64,000 bases of DNA from Ceratotherium simum simum (GCF_000283155.1 NW_004454288.1:1402959-1466958); one strand, 5' to 3'. Shown: positions 1-16,954, counted from the first letter of the stretch. Notes: generated by a model from the letters alone, not told the origin. Translations and numbers: made by a program.

Positions 1-59
1 AATATGATATTTGGAATTTGTTTTTTAAAACTCTAGCAAAAAAGGGAAGAGGAAGTGGG

Positions 60-220
60 ATAGATAAAAACAAGTATGGGCAAATGTTGATAACTACTCA
101 AAGTGGAGGATGAATACATGGGGAGTCATCATAAAGTTCCCTCTACCTTTGGGTAAGTTTGAAAATTTCCAGCATAAGAAGTTTTTAAAAAATGTTTTAT
201 GCTCAAAAATTAAAACCAAA
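60..220 (+). mobile_element. Old L1 3' UTR-like fragment
   Basis: The stretch has the style of an L1M 3' UTR, with a phrase of the type tgttgataactactcaaagt followed by ...gtttgaaaatttccagcat. Similar text recurs at about 1380-1510 and 1740-1880. Subfamily and exact edges cannot be set by eye. Confidence 0.45.
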
Positions 221-606
221 AGAAAAAAAAAGCAATCCTTAAAAGAACAATATTACATTATAGCCCAAAGAATAAATATCCATGAGTCCATACTGACATA
301 AATAACCAAATAAATAAATCATGGGAGAGAAGCAACAGCTCTACCTTACAGAAGAATTCCAATTAATAAATGCAGAAGGAGTGAGGAAAAGAGGAAGGTC
401 ACCATTAGAATACCACAGTAATAACTGCTGCAGGCGGGATCCACCATGGATGCTAAATTGGTGGGCGAAAGTTTGAGAAGAAACAAGATAGTCTCAAAGT
501 GGCTCCTGGCGAGGTATGCATTATTTACAAAGGGAGAGACAGTAACTGCAGCGGAGAAACCCATCAGACAGCACGTCGACCAAGTGGTCAAGATTAATAT
601 CACCAA

Positions 607-797
607 GGGGCCAACCCGGTGGCATATCAGTTAAGTTCCCACGCTCCGCTTCGGTGGACCAGGATTCACAGGTTCGAATCCTGGGCGCGCACTGATGCAC
701 CGCTCATCAAGCCATGCTGTGGCGGCGTCCCGTGTACGAAATAGAGGAAGACGGGCACAGATGTTAGCTCAGAGCCAATCTTCCTCGCACAAAAAAA
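607..797 (+). mobile_element. ERE-type tRNA-derived SINE with perfect target-site duplication
   Basis: Head reads ggggccaacccggtggc..., with the tRNA-like B box ggttcgaatcc. The tail is gatgttagctcagagccaat then ...cttcctc and an A-run. Flanked by the 17-bp direct repeat aagattaatatcaccaa at 590-606 and 798-814, which marks retrotransposition. Confidence 0.9.
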
Positions 798-1379
798 AAG
801 ATTAATATCACCAACAGAAATATCAAAAATTAAAACCAAAAGAAAAAAGTAATGCTTAACAGTATTAGATTACAACTGAAACAAATGAATTTTATATTAA
901 ATTGGTGCTATATCCACAGAGAGAAAAAAAGTATTTCAAGTGACCTTTTTTTACACTATATGTCCTTAGTGAAATATATTCTAAGAACAAATAGAACTGC
1001 AAGAAAATAAAACATTATTTAATAAAAGTCATATGTTGAAAAATTTATGTATATTAATGTAAGGAAACAAGATTTTCAGTTTAAGAGAAAAATACAAATA
1101 TAAAATCAAAGAGGTAAAAATCCTGTAATATATTTGAATCAGACACTTATAAATTACCAAAAGAAAAGTAGTAACTCCACAGTGGAGAAAAAGATTTGAT
1201 ATAAGACAAGATTGTATCAATGTTCAATTTCCTGAACTCGCTGTGTCATGTGCTGTGGTTATGTAAAAGAATCTTTGTTTTTAGGAAATATACACTGAAG
1301 TATTAAGTGGTAAAGGCCAGGATATATACAACTTACTTTCAAATGGTTCAGGGGAAAAATATATATATCTATATATCTA

Positions 1380-1510
1380 CAAAAAGAAAGAGACTGATAA
1401 AGGAAATGTGAAAAAAATGTTAATTGGTGGATCTGGGTAAAGTGGTATAGGAGGTTTTTGTCTCTTCTAACACCTTTTAATAAGTTTGAAATAAAATAAA
1501 ATGTTGAAAA
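1380..1510 (+). mobile_element. Old L1 3' UTR-like fragment
   Basis: Resembles the end of an L1M 3' UTR (ggatctgggtaaagtggtat ... aagtttgaaataaaataaaa). It is related in wording to the neighbouring fragments at 60-220 and 1740-1880. Confidence 0.45.
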
Positions 1511-1739
1511 AATAAGAATGAGAAATATTAGCATAAATTCAAGGTTTCCCCCCCAAATTATGTATTTCCTAATTCTGTCTCCTAAAGAGACCCAGAACAA
1601 TGACAACCCAAGCAATGAGATGTGGCTGTATAAGAAAATGTCCATCCTTTTAAAGACATGCAGACTAAAGTTCATGGGGATAAAATGACAAGATGTCTGG
1701 GATTAACTCCAAAAATACTTCAAAGGAACAAAAGAGGAG

Positions 1740-1880
1740 AGATGAAGCAAATGTGACAAAATGTTGATAGCTGTTGAATCTGGTGGGTACATGGGGGTCC
1801 ACTGCACTATGCTCCTGTGTATATTTGAAATTTTCATATTGTTTCAATACCATGCAAGAGTGATGTTAGGAATTTTTTTA
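1740..1880 (+). mobile_element. Old L1 3' UTR-like fragment
   Basis: Reads tgttgatagctgttgaatct followed by ggtgggtacatgggggtcca and then a ...tttgaaattttcatattgtt segment, a typical L1M 3' end. It ends against the hairpin at 1876-1914. Confidence 0.5.
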
Positions 1881-2161
1881 AATGATAAGAATTTTTCATT
1901 CTTATCATTTAAAATGTGTGTGTGTGGCGCTCAGTTCACTCTTTTTTGGCCTGACGGGTCTGATTCAGCCATGGCAAGGTCTGTCTTTCCTGACAAGGCC
2001 AAGGGAAAGAAGGGCATTTTGCTACTGGAGGATGGGGGCCCATGGCTTCAAGGACCAGGGCCTGTCCTACTGCACACCTGAGCTCTGGGGGCCACCCATC
2101 CACACATCTGAAGCCTAGGCTCTCTCTGGGGGTCTGCTGTCTACCCAGACCCTTGTTTTAC

Positions 2162-7028
<4,867 letters not shown>

Positions 7029-7300
7029 GTTCCCCGAGTTGCTCTGCGGACCTAGTAGGGTCTGGGCAAATGCTTGGCACCGCTGCGCTCCTCCTCGAAT
7101 TCAAACGCGGCGCCGGGAACGTTACAGGAGCCTGCGCGCCACTGATTGGCCGCGGGGATTTAAAATCCAAACCCGCCCGCCGCGCGGCACTATGGGAGCG
7201 CTCTACACCGCAGCCGCCTTTAAACCCGTTCCCAGCCGGGGAAAAACACTTGATTGACAGGCGCTCGCGGACGGCAGACACGTGGGATGCCTGGGAAACC
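7029..7300 (-). promoter_or_regulatory. PLK1: PLK1 core promoter (CpG island, CDE/CHR, CCAAT boxes)
   Basis: Read on the minus strand, a CHR element TTTGAA (7100-7105) is preceded at the classical 4-nt-type spacing by a GC-rich CDE-like ggcgccgcg (about 7106-7114). This arrangement is known for PLK1 and other G2/M genes bound by DREAM/MuvB. A CCAAT box (plus attgg, 7145-7149) lies about 40 bp upstream, with a CCAAT-like tcaat near 7252. An E-box cacgtg lies near 7280. No good TATA box is seen on the minus strand. The start of transcription is inferred, not seen. Confidence 0.7.
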
Positions 7301-7639
7301 GTACCCGGCGTGGGGAAGCTGAGCCCCAGACCGAGGAGAGGAGAGAACTTGCAGTTCACATGCACCGCCTCCAGGAAGCTTTTCCCAACACCTCCCTCCA
7401 CCCCCACCCCGCCTTCTGGAATATAAACTCGGAGAAGGGAGACCTGGTAGCGCCGAGAGCGAGCTTGGGAGAGCCTTAGCACCCGCCTCCGATGTCATCA
7501 GCTCTCTTCCAAGTCACTCCAATAAAGTAAAATCTAAGTAAAACCAGGATGCTTGCCGGGCAATTGCACCTGCACTGCAAGCCTGCTACTCCCCTCCTTC
7601 ACATGAGAGCTGCTCCTGAGCCTCTCTGGGTTGCAGAGC

Positions 7640-7805
7640 AACGCTGCTCAGAGGAGGTTCCAGGGACCACCAGCATCACCGCCACCTGGGATCTTGTCAG
7701 AAAGGCGGAATTTCAGGCCTTACCGCAGACCTGCCCAGTCAGAATCTGCCTTTCCACGGGGCTGCCCAGGTGATTCCCACACACACGGCAGTTTGAGAAG
7801 CACAG
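7640..7805 (+). mobile_element. MER5A-like hAT DNA transposon remnant
   Basis: Sense-oriented MER5A text: gaccaccagcatcaccgcca cctgggatcttgtcagaaag, later ccaggtgattcccacacaca and cagtttgagaagcac. Confidence 0.7.
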
Positions 7806-8287
7806 TAGGAGAGCCCCCCACTATGCAAGAAAGCGAGTCGTCTGGCTTGCTCACTGCTGTATTCCCCAGTGCCTGAAAATGTGGACCCTCAATTGTTTGC
7901 TCAGAGGGAGGATGGCTAGGGGGCAGAATGCCTGGCAAAGGGGAAGTCCAGGGCCAAATCTGTCCTGCAGGGGTTTTTTGTCAGGCTTCCCACTTTTTAA
8001 AATTTGGATTCATTCACAACACTTAGAAATCAAGGGGGTTCACATAAAAATTCAGACTTGTAGCTTTTCCTGAAAAAACTAGAGGCTCTGGCAACTCTCC
8101 GCCTACATACCTCCCCAGTGTGCCTCAGGTCCCAGCTATCCCCTTTGCCCATTGCCTATCTGGCAAAATAGAAGCCCTTTCTCTGCGCCCCCGTACGTCG
8201 CACCTTGTAATGTCTTTGATAGAGCCAGCAGAAACCAACCACACCGTAAAGGTCTCTACCTGCTTCCCAATAAACTGAGAGGCAAGG

Positions 8288-8827
8288 NNNNNNNNNNNNN
8301 NNNNNNNNNNNNNNNNNNNNNNNNNNNNNNNNNNNNNNNNNNNNNNNNNNNNNNNNNNNNNNNNNNNNNNNNNNNNNNNNNNNNNNNNNNNNNNNNNNNN
8401 NNNNNNNNNNNNNNNNNNNNNNNNNNNNNNNNNNNNNNNNNNNNNNNNNNNNNNNNNNNNNNNNNNNNNNNNNNNNNNNNNNNNNNNNNNNNNNNNNNNN
8501 NNNNNNNNNNNNNNNNNNNNNNNNNNNNNNNNNNNNNNNNNNNNNNNNNNNNNNNNNNNNNNNNNNNNNNNNNNNNNNNNNNNNNNNNNNNNNNNNNNNN
8601 NNNNNNNNNNNNNNNNNNNNNNNNNNNNNNNNNNNNNNNNNNNNNNNNNNNNNNNNNNNNNNNNNNNNNNNNNNNNNNNNNNNNNNNNNNNNNNNNNNNN
8701 NNNNNNNNNNNNNNNNNNNNNNNNNNNNNNNNNNNNNNNNNNNNNNNNNNNNNNNNNNNNNNNNNNNNNNNNNNNNNNNNNNNNNNNNNNNNNNNNNNNN
8801 NNNNNNNNNNNNNNNNNNNNNNNNNNN
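8288..8827. other. Assembly gap (540 N)
   Basis: A run of N; no sequence can be read. The left flank is non-repetitive to my eye. The right flank starts inside an antisense L1-like fragment (about 8828-8925). Confidence 0.99.
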
Positions 8828-8929
8828 GTAGGGCTCAGTGAATTTTCACAAACTGAACACACCCCGTGTCAGCGCACCCAGACTACCAACACCCCAGAAG
8901 TCCCCTTGTTCCCTGCGTGGGGGCCCAGT

Positions 8930-9480
8930 CCCATGATTCACTAGGAGACTCACAGGACTCAGCATCTAGTCCCACTCACGGCCAGCTAGGACGCATTACA
9001 GCTACAGGCTACGGAGCACAAGCACAGGGGGCAAAGGCGCATGGGGCGACGTCCAGAGGAAACCAGGCACAAGCTCCCAGAGTCCTCTCCCAGTGGACTC
9101 ACACAGGACACCCTTCACTCCTCCAGCAATGAGTTGTGACCACACATGCAACATGTTATCTACCAGGGAAGCTCATTAGAGACTCAGTGTCCAGGGTTTT
9201 CACTGGGGACTGGTCACACAGGCACCCTCTGCCCAGCACACAACCAAATTCCGGATTCCCAGAAGGAAAGGAAAGGTATTTGGCATAAACCACATTGTTT
9301 GCACAAACAGTTTAGGCACAGTGAGCCACGCTTATCATTCAGGGAATGGTGAGAACCCTCCCCAAATCCAAGCTTCCAGTCGCCAGCCAGGGGCCAACCT
9401 TGCAGACAGACCTTTCCAAGGAGAGCAGTGTCAGGCCTGCTGGATTACCTCTTCTCTGTACAGTCCACACCCCTGGCCCT
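8930..9480 (-). mobile_element. LTR-like endogenous retroviral remnant (ERVL/MER21-like)
   Basis: The block wording (tcccatgattcactaggaga ctcacaggactcagcat..., gggaagctcattagagactc, ggcacagtgagccacgctta) matches a widespread mammalian solo-LTR family in my memory. No internal viral genes are seen. Orientation and subfamily are uncertain. Confidence 0.4.
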
Positions 9481-10485
9481 TGGCTATGCTTCTTTACAGC
9501 AAATCACGATCAGTAGGACCCCACACAAAACGGTGAGACCAACCTGCAGTACTGATCTCAGTTACACCTGTTAGGGTCCTGGATTTAGCCAGCTACAATA
9601 AATCCCAATAACTATAGAAGTCTATCTTAGAAAGCCAAGTGGCCTCCTCCTCAGTTTCTGTATGACTCGTTTTCACCCAAGGCATCAATCAGGTACAGCA
9701 TAGCTGCGGCTGGTACATTCAAGCTGACCTGAAGCCTTCCAGGGCAGAGGCAGTGTGGCGACAGGGCACACAGACAGAAGTGCAATGCCAGAGGGTACAC
9801 GTGGTTCCCCTGGAAATGAGTTTGCAGTGTTACGGTACCCCAAGGGGGACATACACTAGTCAGGCAGTAGGGGTTAACAGGGCCCCCAGTGTAGCCTCCT
9901 ACCATGGGGCCTCCTGCCCTCGAGTTTCCAGTCCAGTCCGAAAATCCATGCAATCCTTGGTTTCTGAGGGACTGCCTGAAGGGAGTTGATTCCAGACAGA
10001 TTTGCTTGTCCATGATACAAGTCTATCCACCTCAGGAGGGTGCACAACACTTGAAGGAGTTCTGCATGGCAAGGGCAGGAGCTGGGCCCCCTCTGTTGTC
10101 ACGTAGTCAGAGCTGCCAGGTGCGATCCCAGGCTCCACACTCTGAACTCAAAAGCACTCCCAGCGCATGCTCCCAGAGGCAGCACTGGGCGTTTCCCCCA
10201 GGAAGAGGGGAAAGCTTCCAGGAAGAGTTCTGAAAAACAGATCATAAATGCCTCCCCTTCCCCAAGGCTCCCCAGGTGCCAAGTTTTTACTTTTTCTCCA
10301 TTGATACAAAATCAGTGTGCCCCACTGATCAGCAATCCTAACTTGACACTTTTTCCATCACCTCTTACTCTCATCCAGGCCTTTCATCTGGAAGGGTTGT
10401 ATGCAAGAGGCATAAAAGTATTTCTGCAGATAAACATTTTTATACAATGTAACCAGAAAGACACATTCAGGAATTGGTCAGGATG

Positions 10486-10846
10486 TGTTAAGGGCTGAAT
10501 TGTGTTCCCCCAAAATTCATATGTTGAAGCCCTAACCCCCAGTACCTCAGACTGTGACTGTATTTGGAGACAGGGCTTTTAAAGAGGTGATTAAGGCAAA
10601 ATGGGGTCGTTGGGGTGGGCCCTAATCCAATATGACTGGTGTCCTTATAAGAAGAGATTACGACACAGACTACTCAGACGGAGGGGCGACCATCTGCAAG
10701 CCAGTGAGAGAGGCCCCAGGAGAAACCAACTCTGGCAACACCTTGATTGGACTTCTGGCCTCCAGAACTGTGAGAAAATAAATTTCTACTGTTTAAGCCA
10801 CTCAGTCTGTGGTATTTCGTTATGGCAGCCCTAGCAGCCTAATAGA
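10486..10846 (+). mobile_element. Solo LTR of the ERVL-MaLR type (MLT1-like)
   Basis: About 360 bp, from a TG start (tgttaagggctgaattgtgt) through aattcatatgttgaagccct, ggtgtccttataagaagaga and ctccagaactgtgagaaaat, ending near gcagcctaataga. Flanked by the 5-bp duplication ggatg (10481-10485 and 10847-10851). It contains no retroviral coding sequence. Confidence 0.75.
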
Positions 10847-12539
10847 GGATGAAATTTTGAATTTTCAAACATTTCAAAATGGGTTTACACAACCTCCTAC
10901 CCTTTTTATCCAGAGAGCAGCTTAGAAAAGATCAAGCCCTCTCTAGAGACAGCTACATTTGAATAATCAACCTACCTTACCTTCGTGTCTGTGCTGGGGG
11001 AAATGTGAGGCGGCAGAGTCAGGCTATCAGCCCACTGTGGCAAGTTGCAATGAATCCAGAAAGCCAGACACAAGTCAACAGCGGTGAGATGTCCCCCAGA
11101 GAAGGCCCAGAAGGTCTGATTTGTCAAAAGCAGGCGGAGGGTCACAGTCCCTGTGACTGCCCTCCCCCAGCCTGCAGCTTTCCACGGGGATCACAAGTTA
11201 GGATGCAATTAGCCTCTGCATCAGAGATGAAGAGCTGATCAGTAGCTTGCTATTAGACGGTCCCATCAGAGAACAGGCCCTTTCCCGTGGACATTTGTGT
11301 GTGACCCAGATGGTCCAGCCAGCATCCACGAGGTATGTTTCCATAACTGAGAGCTCCACAGAAGGGGTCCTAAATCTTCAGGGGTCCCAGGGTCTGAGTC
11401 CTGTTCATGGAGCCTGTCTCTGCTTTCAGTTCAGCACAGCTCCTGTGGAGGCTGCAACAGCTCCCAGCAGCCAGCATCAGTTTTCCGCTCAGAGTCAGGT
11501 CCAGGCAATTGGGGTCAGTGAATTGGGGATTCCAAACATGCCAGCTGCTTCTCTTCCGCAGCAGCAAAGGCATGCTGCAGGGCCAGGCAGCCAGGTCCAC
11601 GTCCAAGCCACAAGCAAGCCTTCCTTTTTATCTTGTCAGTCACAGAGCCCAAACTGACCCGCTCAAGAATACGCACATCAGACTGGACAGTCACCAGCCT
11701 CTACGGGTCAGACACTCGATTTCAATAAGGGCTCATTAGCAATTTAACTGCTTTTTCAAATTCCAAATGTGTATTTCCATCCCGAGACTGCCTCTTTTTT
11801 CACGTTGTCTCCCTCCTTCTAGAGGCTCCAACAGACACAAATCATAGCAAAAATCATCAGTGACAGAGACTTGTTCTGGTTCCAATACCCAAAGAATTTA
11901 AATTCCAACCTGCCCACCGGCAGCAAAAAGCAGGAGGCTGTATCCCACCAACACCTTCTTAATTTTTTTCTTTTTTGTATCTTTCTTTGATTAGGATGAT
12001 CCCTCTAGCATTTATAAAATTATAAGCATATAACATTTTAAATCAACTTGATTGTATATCCAGATACAACAGGCACAAAATACAAAGCTATTTTTTTTTA
12101 AATCTCCTTTTTTTTTCATTGCAAATTTACTCAAACCCCTAGCAGACAATTCAGCATTTACAGGGTTATAATTGTAGGCCTGCAATGTTAACTCTTTTCT
12201 GCAGTGACCTCCTTCCAATAACAACCCCCCAAGGGTATCCACTATCATGATTTGTAAGCAATGGATTCAACCAATAAAACCAAGTTAGAGTGTTTTTCGT
12301 TCATACATTCAAAGGCCATTGAGCACCACTGCATGTATGTTTTATTTATCTCATTTAGGAACACTTACTAAAAAATGATGAAGCATTGAAGAAACTTCCT
12401 TTAATTCCCTTTCATCCTTTAACAGCTGTTTTCATAGTCCCTTCTAGGCCTTGTCAACGTGGAGTTCCAATTTTATCTAGCTGCAATTATGCCATGTTAG
12501 TACAATCTTCAAGTATAGTATCAGTGATAATAATACTAA

Positions 12540-12780
12540 CGGTCAACTCTTACTGAGCACTTACTGTATGCCAGGCACAGGGCTGAGAGCTTTATAGAGG
12601 TGATCTCTAATCCTCACAAAGACCTGAGGGGGAAAGGATTATTATTCCCATTTTGAAGATAAGGAAATGAGCACTTCTAGAGTAGGTTACTTGCCCAGGG
12701 TCATGTAGCCAAGACTGGCAGAACCTGAATCCCAACCCAGCTCTGCTCACTCCAAAGTACACCTGACTGTCTACTGCCTC
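12540..12780 (-). mobile_element. MIR SINE, antisense
   Basis: Reads ttactgagcacttactgtat gccaggcacagggctgagag, then attttgaagataaggaaatg and cttgcccagggtcatgtagc: a nearly full antisense MIR. Confidence 0.8.
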
Positions 12781-12822
12781 TTGGGGCCTTGTTCGTCTGG
12801 CAAGCCCCAAATCCAGACTCAT

Positions 12823-12870
12823 TTGTTCACTTGTTCATTCACTCGCTCGCTTGCTCACTCGCTCACTCTC
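12823..12870. repeat. Degenerate tetranucleotide tract (ttca/tcac/tcgc)n
   Basis: Short imperfect tandem array ttcattcactcgctcgcttg ctcactcgctcactctc between two MIR copies of opposite orientation. Confidence 0.7.
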
Positions 12871-12879
12871 TACCAAAAA

Positions 12880-13115
12880 GCAATACGACATATTGGTTAA
12901 ACTCATTAATTAAAGAACCCTGGGTTAAAATGCCAGCCCTTCCCCTTTAGCTGTATGACCTTGGGCAAGTTACTTAACCTCTCTGTGCCTCAATTTCGAT
13001 GTCTATAAAATGGAGATAATTATAGTGTCAATCTCCTAGGGGTTCTTGTGAAGAGATTCCGTGAGGACAGCACTTGAACAGTACCAGGCACATGGTCATG
13101 TCAGTCGTTGTTGTT
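12880..13115 (+). mobile_element. MIR SINE
   Basis: Near full-length: ccctgggttaaaatgccagc, tgaccttgggcaagttactt aacctctctgtgcctcaa, then gtaccaggcacatggtcat. Confidence 0.85.
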
Positions 13116-13659
13116 ATTATTATTGAAATTAAAAAAACCTGTGCCTATTCCCAGGCAGCTCCGAGTCTCCAACGGGCCGTCTCAGTTCCTGGGCCTCTCA
13201 TATTTCCTATTCTCCCCCTCTCCTCTGGCCCTACTGCTTCCTCAGGCTCTTGCTGCTCCCATGGGAAATCAGAAAGACTACCCAGCAGACACCAAAGGTT
13301 GAGATGAATGCAGCTCAAAAGAGACAAGTTGGTAGGGCCAAGAAAAAACACGGGCTAATGTCTACACCCAAGGTCTGAAAGCCAGAGAGGGTGTGGATTC
13401 CTTTCCTGTGTCTCTTGGATGATTTTCATATGCACGAGCCATTTGCCTGATGCCCAACAGATTTGGAGATACAGAACAAGCCATTTACTCTCCTGGGGGA
13501 AGCATGATGTCCTGTACTAACTCTTCTCACTTCAGGGTCCAGGTCAGAGTGCATCATGAAAGCAGGTGGGGCCAACCCTCCTAAAAACTTCAGGACAGCA
13601 AAGGATTAACCTACCAGGGCTAAGTGCTTTGGAGCCCCAGCATATTGGAGGAGCTGCAT

Positions 13660-13850
13660 AACACATGAAATGTGCAGCCAGATAAGACTTGGCTGTGACT
13701 CCAGCTCAGCCATTTATTAGTTGTATGATACTGGGGAAATTTCCTTCACCTCTCTGAAGATCAGTTTCCTCCTCTGTAGGCAAAAATCCCTACTTTTTGA
13801 CAGTTGGGAGGATTAAATGTTTTCTAATAAGTGCCAGGCAACCCACAGAT
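13660..13850 (+). mobile_element. MIR SINE fragment
   Basis: Diverged MIR: gtgactccagctcagccatt tattagttgtatgatactgg, then cctctctgaagatcagtttc. Confidence 0.65.
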
Positions 13851-14004
13851 GCAAAGCAAGGAAGGGTGATTTCTTTTCCCCATCTCTTCTTTGTGATGGA
13901 CTGATCATAAAGGGATGTTCTTAATTTTATTTTAAAATTTAAAAAACAGAAGAATGCTGTACCTTAAACTATAAGGGGTTTCACTTAAGGTGTATCGCTT
14001 CCTA

Positions 14005-14230
14005 ATAATAGTAGTTAAAAGGACCATTTATCGAGTGCTTACCCCAAGCCAGTACTCACGCTTTACATGTATGAATGCATTTAAATCCTCGTAACAACCC
14101 CTACACATCTTCCCCATTTTATGGATGAGAAATCTGAGGTTCCACAAAGTGAGATAACTTGCCCAAAAGCAAAGGGCTAGGAGATGACCTGCCCATCTCC
14201 AGCGCCCACGCTCTTCACCACTATGCTGAC
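14005..14230 (-). mobile_element. MIR SINE, antisense
   Basis: Reads atcgagtgcttaccccaagc, ctttacatgtatgaatgcat ttaaatcctcgtaacaaccc, then ttatggatgagaaatctgag. Confidence 0.75.
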
Positions 14231-15639
14231 CCTCAAGAAGCGCCCCTCAGGCCTCCATGTGAGAACTCTCTTTTGTTTCCTTGGCTTTCTGTCCCACTGA
14301 GCTGAAGGTCCCTACAGGCAGTCACTGGCTCCATCTGATTCTCCACTGTATCTCCAGGACCTAGGCCACTGCCTGGCACTCAGCAGCGGCTCAGGAAGTA
14401 TTTGGTAAATGAATAAATGAGCAATGTAGCATGAGGTCAGGGCCACCTTCCTAGCCCTCAAGGGCAGCAAGTACATGTTCTACAAAAGCACAGTCCCCTC
14501 ACTGGGGGCTCTAGATGTGTTTCAGTGATCATGGACTTATGGGAACTGGTCCAAGCTGGCAGCACATTTTGCCGACGCCTGTTTTGAAATAACCAGGCCT
14601 CTGGACACATTGTCCCAACACTGCCAATGCCATTTCAGGGGCCTTGCAGCGCTATAGAAGCTACCCCAATGAGATCAGCCAGCTAGATCTGACTGCCCAT
14701 AGCAACCATCCAGGTCTGTGAGATGCCAATCTGTCCTGGAGAATGGCTGAGGGCAAGTCAGAACGTGGCTGGGGCTCCACGTTCTGGACACCCTGTGGGC
14801 TCTCACAGACCAGATCAAGACATGGAGAAAGGCCTCCCTAGCCACCAAGATCCCTTCTTTACAGCTGAGAAACTTCCAAGGATGTGTTAAATAGAAGCAA
14901 CATTTGTCTGATTCATTTCAATTCTGCCATCACCCAGATGGGTCAGAGTGACTAAGAAAGGAACTGTGGCCTCAGGTTCTGAATGAACTGGCTCACGCAA
15001 GTGACTAATTCAGAAGACACCACAGATCCCAATCACAAGGGCCCTGTGCAGCCATGGGAAACAGAATCGGTGAACAGGAGGCTCACAAGTCAATCATTCA
15101 AACTTGTTCCCTGCAGCAGGGATCCTGCAATGTGAGACTTATCTGGGGTTGGGTGGGGACTAGGGGAAGGAGGGCTCACATGCAAGTAATGACCCCATTA
15201 AGCATATGCTGCATACCCACAGCCTCACGCCTGCCTCCTCAGGAGCTCACAGCTAGTGTGGGCTAAGACAAGAACACAGGTACATGACTAGAATTCTACC
15301 TAGATTTGACAAGGGCCCGCCATAAGGTGCTATGGGGTCCATGAGGAAGCAGTTCCAGGCAGCGGAGCATCCTCCAAATGGCTCTTTATCAAACACTCCA
15401 CTTTGGCTAAGCAACATCCTCTCTGTGCCCCCTAATCCAGGCCCAGGCACCCTTCAGGAGGTACCCCCCAAGACCAAGAATAATGAGAGATTGGGCAGGG
15501 GGTAAGGGTGGGCAGGGAGACAGAGGAAAGTGAAGACATCCAGAGAAAGGGAAGAGGCCTGAGCTAGACACCTGATGATTTTTCCCGCCCAGCACCCATT
15601 CATCCCTTCTTCTGGTACTATCACCCCCCACCACAACCA

Positions 15640-16010
15640 CCAGGCACCAACTCTCAGTCCATGTGGGCACGTGACCCAGGCCTAACCAATCAGTGTACCC
15701 CATCTTCCTGGCACAGTGATCACTCAAGGCTGGACACCTCCCTGATTTGGACCAATGAGAGCCAGATCCAGGGGTTTTGTCAGAGAAGGGGGGCTCTTTC
15801 TACCAAAAACTGGAATCACTCGTGAAACCTGAGAATGAAGCCAACTCAGATGAAAGCAGCGTGGAGAGCTGAAGAGAGACAGGTTCCTGAAGACACTGTT
15901 GTGAGTCCTGGAATCCAGGCTGCAGCCAGATCTAGCCCTGGCCTTGTCAGCTACACGAGCCAATAAATCCCCCCTCTGTCCTAAGCCAACTGGAAAGAGT
16001 CCCAACAAAG
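15640..16010 (+). mobile_element. Unclassified interspersed repeat, ending gccaataaatcc...aagccaactgg
   Basis: Contains cacgtgacccaggcctaacc aatcag, gagaatgaagccaactcaga and a tail tacacgagccaataaatccc. The same type of tail recurs near 17165-17240, and a related body lies at 31550-32085. I recall such text as a dispersed mammalian repeat but cannot name it with confidence. Confidence 0.45.
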
Positions 16011-16954
16011 GACTCTCCCATCTGCCTGCTCTTCCAGAGTATTCTGAGGACAAAGAGACTTTCTTCTCTGGGGTAATAAAAGTAACTGTCTGGTGACAGA
16101 TTGTCCCTAGGGTGAAAGCCACCATGGAGACAGAGTCCAGCTGGCCTTTCCTAGGACACACACTCATGACTGTCAACACACTTTCAAACAGTATCAGTCC
16201 ATAATTGTAGATTTGTTTACCGTTTGTAGTAGCTACTGTTTGTGTCTTCCCAGCACCTTGCTTTGGTAGTGGCCCCTGCTGTTTCTCCACCAGATGGTGG
16301 ATGGAGGCAAGGTCACGACCCAGGGCAGGTTTATCAGGACTGCACACCCTGGGCCACAGTGATTGACCCGAGAGGTCATGGGGGTCATGAAAAACCACTG
16401 AGAACTTTTCCCTGGGATTTTCCAAATTAGAACTGGGGGGAAGGAACCTTTCATTCAGGGTCACCACGCTAGGAAGATGTAAGTCTGGAGCTCTCAGCTG
16501 CCACATGCCCCAGCACATGCGGAAAGCCCAATTGCAGTAGGAGAAAAGGAAGCCAACACACAGGCCTGGGAGAGTTTGCCTGCTGTCTCCCAAAATCCAT
16601 TCCCTCTCCTTCTTACTATTAGAATTCTCCTTCCTCAGAGTTTTGGCTGCCTGGCTAGACTAAATTTACAGCCTCCCTTGCAGCTAAATGTGGCCATGTG
16701 ACAGGAGTAGGAACCTGGGCGTCTGATGACATCATGGAGCCCAGCCACCTACCTGCCCTGGACCACTTGTCTATCCCTGCACCATTAGTGAGAGAGACAG
16801 AACCTTCAATCTCGTACTGAAATAACCTTCCACCACTCTACGTTAATGGTCTCTTTGTTACAGCAGCCCAGTCTATACCTTTACTAATGTGAAGGTGAAA
16901 AGATATAACAAAGAGCCCTGATGGGGTTTAAATCTCTGGATATAGCTGTCCCTG

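Larger units (their letters stand above)
1..2161. other. PLK1: PLK1 intron 5 (part)
   Basis: No coding exon of the polo-box region is recognisable here. The stretch holds fragments resembling the 3' UTR of old L1 elements, one ERE SINE (607-797), a 17-bp perfect hairpin (1876-1914) and an unassigned block at about 1915-2120. Confidence 0.6.

Noticed and set aside
607..797. tRNA gene suggested by A and B box motifs in this and the other ERE copies
   Set aside because: The boxes belong to the tRNA-derived head of the SINE; no cloverleaf with paired acceptor stem can be drawn.
1..2161. Loss of the PLK1 polo-box domain (truncated pseudogene)
   Set aside because: The gene is spliced, has intact exons, promoter and synteny; the missing exons are explained by the window edge.
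11247..11657. 136-codon plus-strand frame rich in Gln and Ser
   Set aside because: No homology that I recognise, no promoter or splice context, and no conservation evidence available from one sequence.
15724..16593. 289-codon antisense open frame in the PLK1-DCTN5 intergenic region
   Set aside because: No domain, no codon-use or splice support, low-complexity composition, and its 3' third overlaps a dispersed repeat. Most likely a chance frame.
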